From NCBI GenBank assembly GCA_947034895.1, contig OX344762.1, forward strand, positions 28,934,760-28,998,759: a stretch of 64,000 nt of DNA. The letters are read 5' to 3'. The stretch comes from Rhytidiadelphus loreus. Taxonomy: Eukaryota > Streptophyta > Bryopsida > Hypnales > Hylocomiaceae. Under the pieces are notes generated by a model that saw only the letters and a list, made by a program, of their open reading frames with translations, was not told where the DNA came from and did no database searches. Of the stretch, positions 55,027 to 64,000 are shown in pieces; the stretch's first letter is position 1, and every line of letters begins with the position of its first letter. Both the position numbers and the translations under genes were made by a program.

Positions 55027-58000
55027 TTAAGAATGTATCGATCTTGAAATAATATTTGAGTCATATTCTAAAAATTATGATTTTCAACTTGTAATCAATT
55101 TTTTTTTCTTGCATTTAGGTATTTAACTCCTAAAGATTCAAAGTCCTAATTTGTTTTCATGATTTTAGACAACTTTCTATGATGTCAAAAATTTATTGTG
55201 AGATGTTTGAAACCTTTGGGTAGGCAAAAATATGTATTAGCTTTTGGGAGGAGTAATTTTGAATTCAATTAGTTTGTGGAAAAAAATTATGCCCTACTCA
55301 ACACAAAATGCTCTAACGTAGGCACCAAAAAACTAACTTGAGATAAAACTATTAATTCATGTTTTTAACCAATAACATTTATGTCTACCTTGAAACCTTT
55401 GATTTGTTCCATTGACATTACTATAAGTATAGGGTTGGATCGGCATTTCTTTGCCAAAGATTTAAATACTTTCAAAAAATAAGGTTTGGTAGATTTTTAG
55501 AATATAATTATCCTTCAACATCATTTTTTTGGTTACAAATTAAATTTTGTAAAATGGATCTCTAAAAAATGCATTTATTTTTAGAGTTCTTTTCTGTCCA
55601 ATTTGACCTACAATTACAATAGTGATGTAAAAGTTATAAAGAGTATTGTTTGGGGGGTAGTGATGTAAAAAAATAACTTGTAGAATTCAGTTTGTACTCA
55701 ATTTTTACAATTTTTTTAACAAATGGGTGTAGATTACTTTCTAAAACAATCTTAGACACCATTACAAATAGACATCTTTCAATTCCATGTTAGAACTAAT
55801 AACAATTTGATTTTTAAAAATTAGAATGAAAATCTATTTATTTTCTATATAAAAAAAAAAGAATCCTAGAGTTTCAACTCAAATATCCACCATAAAGATT
55901 TAAATCACAAAACTTTGCATTGCAAAAACTATTAATTGAAAGGATTAAAAGTTTGAAAAATTCTTATTGCAAGGCTCAAAATGAATTTTTACTTTTATTT
56001 TGAACACTAATTTCTTACAATCTACTAGTCAAAGTTTCTAAAAAAGTTTTGCACATTCTCATACAAGTAATGTAAGATCTTATGGTGAGATGTGTAATAA
56101 ATATAGTTTCTTGTCATTGTAGTTATTTGCACTAGAAATGGCAATTTTGGAGGATTTATAGTAAAACATAGTCCTAAACCATCAAGGGATAATTACAAGA
56201 ACTAATACCAAAACTAAATCACAATTTTCAAAATAAACAAAAAAATTGAAATAATTATGAGAAGTAATCTACTAGGAAAAATGTGAAAATAATTTAATTA
56301 CAATTTTTATTAATATAATTTTTTTATGAACTATTGAAAATTCCATTGGACAATAAACATCCTATGTGCTAAAGGATTCATCTACATTTCTTGATGTGCA
56401 ATATTATCGTACATTGAAAATTCATGGAATTCACCATCCATTTGTTTTCCAAAATATAATTCAAGATTGTAAAGAAACATTTGAGAAATTATAATGTTTA
56501 ATATATTTTTATTTTTAACAATGAAGTTAATTGCAATGCATTAATCTCAAAACACACAACCATCCTTCCGAGTAGATGATTATTATCTTAGAGTTAATTT
56601 CATCCAAATCATATTTATTGAAGAAACTTTTAGAAAGATTGTGTAATATATCAATGGGATTTGATGCCAATAAGAAAGAATATTCTACTAAAAACAATGA
56701 AACAATGTTTTAAAAGTCTAAGTATAGATTAATGACTATGATTTTTTAAAATCAATTATACTATTTTTGTTTCAATTGTTTAGAGATTAGTTTAATCAAA
56801 TGCATCTTGTAAAACAAATAAAGCACATCCTCTAACCTTGATAATGCTCACCTTCATAGTTTTTTTTATTGATCTCAGTAATTGCTAAAATCACCTTGAG
56901 GTATTTTTCATATGACCAATCAAGGCCTATTAACAATAGTCAGCTAGTTTTTCACTCTTCAATGAAGGATTCTAAATCTATTAGAAACTAGTTGTCCAAT
57001 AGGAAGCAACACGATATCCATCTATGGCACCACCCTTACATTATGAATTTCAAATTGAACAATGAAATTCTACATTTTTGCATTTAACATGAATGAATGA
57101 ATGAATTCTCCATAATTCTTTTTGTATAAATATCATTCTTGAATTTAATAATATTCACTCTCTAGGATAATCTTTACTTCCAATAAAGATTAATTATTTT
57201 GTCTATAAAGATATTTTTTAACTCCTAGAACTTCTTTATCATTTGTTCCCAGTTAATATTTTATTCTTCTACCATTCTTCCACTATTCTTTCCATTGTTA
57301 TAATATCTTTCTTAAAGCCTACATACAATTTTTTTTGCATAGATGACCAATATTCCAATTGGTTCAAGAACGTTATACATATCTTCAATTGACCATCATT
57401 CTTATTTTTTCATTTCATTAAGTGATATAATTGAGATTCGTTAATTTTATCCAATGAATTTAGATTTTTTTTAGAATTTTTATTTAATTTATGGTAGTGT
57501 GAGTCCAAAGATTTTTTCATTTATTTACCTACTACTACTTTTATTAACACATGATCCTAAACACTATTTTATCCTATTCAAATAATATCTAATGTATTTG
57601 TTAACTTCCATTGATTAAGCAAGTTTGAAATGCATACACAAAAAATACCAATATTTTGTTAAAATATTATCTCAATTTCATCTTTGAACATCACTTGCAA
57701 TTTCCAAATTTAAAAAATAGAATAGTAGAAGTACAACATTTAAATTGCTACAATGAAGGGTTTTTTAGGTATAAATGTAATATTCTAATAAGTAATGAAA
57801 AGGGATTATTATTATTTTGATTGCATAAAATGAAAATATTTTTTTTAGTTAAACCAATATAGATTTGATAATTTATGATTGTTATTAGAGATAAATCAAT
57901 CAATGAAAAATGATATTAAATATTTATTTTTATTAATATCATTAATAGATGTTTTCAATTAATAAAAGTTAATATTGATAAGCTAAATTGTGAAATTTTA

Positions 58001-59296
58001 ATTTTGAAAATCATTGTTAAAAAGGTGTAGTCAAAAGTCTATTTTTAGTATAAAAGTTTAATTTGATGATGAATGTTTATAATTTTTCTATTCAAGATTT
58101 TGTAAAAAGGTGTCCATTGCAAAGTTTGATTTCCTAGTGTTAAGGGCCCTTTGAGATAGCCTAAAAATTGATTGAATCTTCAAGAAAAAATCACATTATA
58201 AATTTGTTTGTAAAGTTGTAGAGTCAATTTAGAGAAGCTATAATCAAATTAATCATAATCATACATGCTATGTCCTTTTAACATCGTTTTTTCATGACCT
58301 CAATTTTAGAGACTACATATAAAAGGAGGATTGAAAGACTTCAATTGACTTTCAAGTTTTTAACCTCTTGTGATTAAACATTATAATCTTTCAATCCACA
58401 TGTATATTGTTGTGTTTTCCACTTCTAAATGATCCAAAACAATTCTTCTTCAGGATTGTATAATTACAATTTTTTCTAAATTGTAAAAAAAATATCCAAA
58501 ATTTGACTCTTTGTTTAATTTAAGAGCAAAAACTAAGAAGCCCTCTAAAGGCCTTGGGCATTTAGGAGTAAAACTATGAGGGATTTTTAGTGTTGTTCAA
58601 TATTTGATGCAATTCTTCATTTAAAAAATATTGTAGTTGTTTCAAATCTATAACACTATATAACCACTAAACCAAACTTCCCTTTGTCTTTCAATATTAA
58701 ATAGAAAATCATAATATTTTGTGTTTTCTTGTCATATGGAGTAGGTGGAGCTGGAGATATGATATGAAGAGTGAAGAAGTTTACTGATTCCAATCTCTAC
58801 TACAGTTTATTTTGTACTTTGAAAATCATGCTAAAGTATACGTTGATAATGTTAAGAAGATACCTACATGATGCTTGTTTAAAGATCATGACATTGTTCA
58901 AGAACTATTCATTTTATTAGACCAAATTATTTTCTTTACTCGAATCTCAATTACGAATATGTAGCCTTTGAGTAGCAGAATACAGTCATATATTTAAATA
59001 AAACTTGAGCTTAAGGGGTCTCATTCAAGTCTTGTAGAGAGAAGAATATTGGTCTAGGATAAAAATGTCTTAGCTAATAAACTCATGGTTAATGTTGAAA
59101 TGAATGTTGATTAAGTATTATGAAAACTCAATATGATATTTCAACTATTTTTTTAGGGTAATTCTTCTATGAAGATGGATAGAAATCCTTGCAAATTCCT
59201 TGTGAAACTATTAAATGAAATTGCGATGTTTTGTTCAAATTATCTTCAATACTATAATATGTTTTTTTAAATTATATTAATCTTTTTCATAGTTTT

Positions 59297-59435
59297 TTTT
59301 TTCCTTTTGATAACAAATGAAGAATCATTGCATTAAAGAAAAAACCGAGAACAAACAGCAAAGCCCAAGGGTTGGACAAATGAAGAGAAAAGAGCACCAA
59401 AGAGAGCCAACAAGAAAGGCGAAAAACTATAAGAA
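59297..59435 (-). mobile_element. 5'-truncated LINE, 3' end only, with target-site duplications
   Basis: A 139-bp insertion lies between identical 15-bp direct repeats ctttttcatagtttt (59282-59296 and 59436-59450). On the - strand it ends in an A-rich tail (the T run next to the left repeat). The - strand reading has the hydrophobic run SNPWALLFVLGFFFNAMILH that many plant LINE 3' ends show when translated. Tail plus duplications are the hallmark of target-primed reverse transcription. Confidence 0.82.
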
Positions 59436-60561
59436 CTTTTTCATAGTTTTGATAGAGAAGTTTTGACAAAGAATTAAAAAATTACTTTATATATTGAAAT
59501 GCATTTTATTTGTAGAAATAAGAGTCTTTTTTAAAGTATGCCAATAATATTTATGATTTGTAATTATTAAACGGAATTAATATTAAAACCTCATTAGAAT
59601 AATAGAATATTTGGTTTAATTTTTTAATATAATTAAAAATAAATGATTTGACTAAGTTCATTATAGTTACATGTAGATTGCAAGAATTATTGAAATTTAT
59701 TTAAGATCTAAAATTGTATACATTTACTTCTTTTATGATATTTGACATGCATATTATTTTTAGCCTCTAAATTATGAATTTTATTTTTTCAACAATGTGA
59801 AGTGAAACAAAAGCCTTCAACATTGTTATGTTATTTTTTCTATGAAAGCTTGTAAAATAGTGTTGATATATGATCAAAATGTTAGTGACAACTTTGTATG
59901 TCTTCTTAATAATTGATGTAATTTTTGTAAATGTTGTTCATTGGTGATGTTCCAATGTAAAGCTTTGATTTTGTTTTTTATTTTTTAAATAAAAAACATT
60001 TATCTATTTTTTTCAAAATATATAAACATACAATTTAGTAAAATATTAGCATTTTATATATTAGTGTAGAGTCACAAAAATACCCATCTAATGCATGGAT
60101 TCTTATTCAATCAATGCGATAATAAGAAGATCATTGTTGTACATAGGGTAAAGGTGTCATTTTTCAAATACTCATGTTCGTCTCAATTTCTTAGAGGTTT
60201 GATTACAATGACTGAAAGTTGAGTCTATTATGGAAATTTGGGAAGACATTTGGTATAAGGCTTTTTAAAGCCTTAGTTGAATCTAAATGTAAAAAAAAAT
60301 TGAACTTTTCTTTTCAAATTGAAATCTTTATTAATTAAGTATTGTAAGGAGGATTTTTTCTATTACTAGGTATCAACATTAGAAATGATTATCATACATT
60401 TGGGTTAGTTTTACACTTGTCTAATTTCAATTTTCATCTATTAAAGAAGTCTAAACAAATCAAATGATCTTGTACAACACATTTCAAGAAAAAAATATTT
60501 TTTATTCTTGAAACGAATTCAAAATATAGAGTTTCATTTAAATGTAAAAGTGTTTTATTAA

Positions 60562-61469
60562 CCTTTAAAGTCCCATTGTCCCTACAAGGGACAAAATAGA
60601 TTTTAGGTTTGCTCGTGTGACCTCAATTTTTGACATGATTTTCTAAATTTTTTTTGTAATATATAAAAAAACTTTAGTTTTCAAATAATATAATTTTTAA
60701 TTCAATTGCTATTGGGGGCAAAAATTATGCCACAAAAACCTCAAAATGGAGAGATTGGGTAGTAAAATAATCTTATAAAAAATTCAAATTAATTTTTAAA
60801 ATTTTTGAATTTTTTCATAAATTATAATTTGTCTAAATATATATTTTTGATTCACTTCATTTGAATAGATGATTTGAAGGTTATAGAACTTCTGGTTTTG
60901 AGGGTAATTACATAAATTTTTGAGAAAATAACGTATTGAATTTGTTTTTGAACTCAAATTTTGAAATTTTTCCAAAACTAAATTCCTCAAGTTTAAATAT
61001 GCTTGTTAGATAATTTCACTATTGGGATTATTATGTTTCAAATCCAACTTAGTGCTATTAAGGATTTATTTTTTTCTTTAGTTTTGTATCTATTTCTACA
61101 TAACAATTTTTCAAAAAATGAAAATCAAATATTTAAAAAAATTCCCAATAATTTCAACTCAAATTTTCAACATAAAATTTATTAAAATCAAAATTTTTGG
61201 TGCAAGAATTTTAAGTTAAAAAGATTCAAAGTCAATAATCTAGTCAAGGAAGTTGCATTTTCTTCATTTAACGTAAATATCTTGCAATCTTGCAATCTAC
61301 ATGGTAGATGTTTTTGAAATTATTCCTACATTCTTATACTAGTTTAGTCCAATATCCCACAATTAAAGATGAAAAAGAAATCAATTTGTAAAGTTTTTTT
61401 GTTTTTCGCAATAGGAATGTCAATTTTGAGTAGTTTTTTTATGAGAAAAAGACCTTGGTACTTTTATTA
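60562..61469 (-). mobile_element. 908-bp TTAA-flanked TIR element, family 1 copy D (inverted)
   Basis: The hairpin-bearing end is on the left here: TTAA (60558-60561), then CCTTTAAAGTCCCATTGTCCC. The other end is decayed, with TTAA at 61470-61473. Read on -, its interior follows copy B (gtagattgcaagat.., attttgagtag near the end). Length is nearly that of copy B. The terminal repeats are more diverged, so this is the oldest of the three. Confidence 0.7.
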
Positions 61470-63540
61470 TTAAGACAAATCCATTTTCATTGCTTTGCTA
61501 TTATTTTATATGTTGATTATAATGCTAATGATCATTTTAAATTTAAAATAATTTAAAATCAAATTTAAAAATGATAATATATAATACACATTTTAAAATT
61601 ATGTGTAATTTTTTTTATGGATTAAATATCCGTAAACAATTTATTAGATGTTAAATTAATTTAAGATTTATGATTTTTCATGTGCATTAATTTCTCCCTC
61701 CCTCCATTTGCTAGAATTTGTACTTGTTTTTGAAGATTAAAAAAACTTACATTAAATTGTAAAGTGTAAAGGAGGTGAAAGTTTGTTGAGAGTAGTTTTT
61801 AAGCAAATGCTAATTTACTAGAAATTGTTTTTTGGATTTAATTTTTTTAATGTTCTATCAATTTTATGTGAAAAAATGAATTTTGTGTATTAATTGATTA
61901 TTTTGGCACAAACCAGCTAACCCTTATTTGATATCATAAAAATAACAATTAAAAAGTACAAGTGGATTCTTCATTCAATACAATATTGTGCTAAGAGTAA
62001 TAATATTTTTATAAGATTTAGAGTAATTGGAAATGTTTGTTTAATTTCACTTGCCATGTCATAGTGCATTGTTGATACATTGTTTTACATTACTCAAGTG
62101 TATTATATTTGTATATGTTACTTCTTGAATGGTTATTTAATATGAGTTAGTATAGCATATGTTGTTGTTGCAATTGTTTAATTCCAATAATTTGGCTATT
62201 ATTATCAATATTACTCTTGTATCAAAATATTTTGGAATTTGATATATTGCTTTCAAAAATTTTAAATACTTTCAAAGCATAAATGTGCAAACTTCTTTGA
62301 GGGGTTGCCAATAATATTAAAAGCAATGTATTAGCTCCAAATTGTGATGAAATATTTAATAAAAAATTTATATAATGGATAAATACTAGTACTTATTGAA
62401 TGAAATTAGACAAAATTAGCTCCACTTACCTTGCACAATAAAAGTTTGGTTTACACTAGTGAGATGAAGTTATTGCCTAAATGTTTTTTACAAGATATAT
62501 ATTCCATCTCAAATAAATGCATTTGACATTTATCTATAGAAATTATAATTACAAAAAAACAATGTTCACTTTTTTTTATGTTTGCATTTGAATTACTAAA
62601 TGGGCTCCATAACTTTGAATTTGAATTAATCAATATTTTCAAGTATATTTAGTTGGAATAATAATAATAAGTTTGACTGTAGAATGACCTCATTGGTCAT
62701 TTGAAAGTTTATGAGAATACTTTGATAAAGACTAAATATCACAATTAACAACTTTAATATTTTAATTTAAAAATAAAAACACACATCTCGTAAAGATGAA
62801 CTTTGCAAGGAAAGTAACGAATTTCACAATGAATATAAAAGAGATTGATTTTAGTTTAATAATTTTAATTTATTTCATTTCTATTTCTATAATTTTAAAA
62901 TTTTAAGAGATCTCAAATTATCATTGAACAAAAGTGGTAAAAACAAATTTCAACCTTTAGTTTTTCTATATCATCACAAATTTTTCATTAATTTTGAATT
63001 GTAGTACATAAATTTTAAATTTGAATTGAGGCTTCAAGAGATCCGAAACACTTTCCAAATTTTTATTATAATATAAATTTTCCTTGGAAGATTTTTTATA
63101 AAGTCTTTTCAACTTGATAGGAATTAACTTCTTTTAACAAATAATAATAAAAAAAACTCTAAGAGAAAATATCATTATGGGGGAACATAGTTATGATAAA
63201 ATCTAGAGGTGGTTGAGTGTTTGTGAATTTTTAGTATTATTAATATTGTAGTATTTGTACTACCGGTATGGAACAATTAAGAATAACAAAGTTTAAGCCG
63301 TTTTGAAGCTTTACAAAATCATCTCTAAATATTAAAGGTTATTTCTTCAACTATCATGGTCCAAAGATGACATTTAATTTTTGTTGTTGTTGTTAACCAA
63401 ATATGCACTAAAGGACCAAGTGTCCATTCAACGTACCCAAAAAATCTTGGGTAGGTACCTAAGCGGTCAATTTTAGTTGGATGTTTGAGAAATTTTGACA
63501 CAAGGTATGAACAAGTGTTACCATAGTAAGTATATAAATT

Positions 63541-63882
63541 TTTCCAATCGGATGCTTGAATCAAAAGTTATGTTGCCCCTACACTTTTGGGATAGCCTTG
63601 AACGCTTTAGGTAGCATGTGCAAAACTCCCATAATCAGTTTGAAATTTGGCAAGTATAAAGCTTATATGATCCAAGATGCAAATGTAAAGGACACTCACA
63701 TGTAGTGTAAATAGCTCATTCTAGGAGGAGTAAGAGTTTGTTGGCTCTATTAAGCAAGGTTGGAAATAAAAAGGTTTTCTTCTAACTTCAAATGTTATAA
63801 TCTTTCAATCCTTGTAGTCAAAGTTTTTGAAAGTGTTTTCACATGTTTCCATAGTAATCTAATGCAAATTTATATGATACGT
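63541..63882 (+). repeat. Dispersed repeat, copy at the window end
   Basis: Second copy of the repeat at 1-345, same orientation. The homologous family sequence probably extends leftwards of 63541, which cannot be compared because the first copy is cut by the window edge. Confidence 0.7.
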
Positions 63883-64000
63883 GATTCTAGAGATTTCATT
63901 AACATAGAGTATATTCTTTATTCACATCACAGATTTAGTATGAATCAAGGTTGGCATGAGTTTATTATTGAAATGCCTTTTATCTCTATAAAATCAATTT

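Larger units (their letters stand above)
52843..64000. other. Gene-poor distal region
   Basis: After the FLX-like stop codon I see no coding exon. Recognisable content is two TTAA-flanked elements (54478-55026, 60562-61469), the truncated LINE (59297-59435), a lone element end at 54120 and the repeat at 63541-63882. The rest is AT-rich sequence with no features I can support. Confidence 0.65.

Noticed and set aside
58139..58570. Possible TIR pair ttaagggcccttt / ccctctaaaggcctt
   Set aside because: The ends do not pair cleanly and no target duplication is visible.

Overview
The window is nuclear DNA from a streptophyte plant, most likely a land plant with a large, repeat-rich, very AT-rich genome (by eye a quarter to a third G+C). 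The basis is GT-AG introns, three genes of plant type, and plant MITE and LINE remnants. I cannot name the species. The long introns argue against a compact genome. There are no bacterial operons, tRNAs, rRNAs or CRISPR arrays that I can see.

Layout. (1) 1-36695, + strand: the 3' three quarters of a HAP2/GCS1 gamete-fusion gene, in 14 recognisable coding exons (2118-36695) separated by introns of 0.27 to 9.1 kb. The 5' exons lie before the window. The exons chain in one unbroken frame of 699 codons and follow the family order: fusion-domain Cys-Leu-Arg-Phe motif, HAP2 core motif, Cys-rich stem, one membrane helix, cytosolic tail. The tail is unusual, with a Lys-rich stretch, then 33 Glu in 36 residues, then a Gln/Tyr/Asn-rich end. 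(2) 36696-43115: intergenic, holding a 914-bp TTAA-flanked transposon. (3) 43116-45684, - strand: a complete six-exon single-domain cyclophilin of the CYP18-2/PPIL1 type (161 aa), convergent with HAP2. (4) 45685-48883: shared upstream region with a 256-bp MITE. (5) 48884-52842, + strand: a complete five-exon FLX-like (FLOWERING LOCUS C EXPRESSOR-like) coiled-coil protein (312 aa), divergent from the cyclophilin. (6) 52843-64000: gene-poor DNA with two more members of the TTAA-flanked family and a 5'-truncated LINE with intact target-site duplications.

The three genes are not an obvious functional cluster: gamete membrane fusion, protein folding/splicing, and chromatin-linked transcriptional control. 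Most of the remaining sequence is explained, where it can be explained at all, by decayed or non-autonomous mobile elements inside introns and intergenic spacers. Exon boundaries were set by eye from splice consensus, frame continuity and recalled family similarity; no alignment or database search was run.
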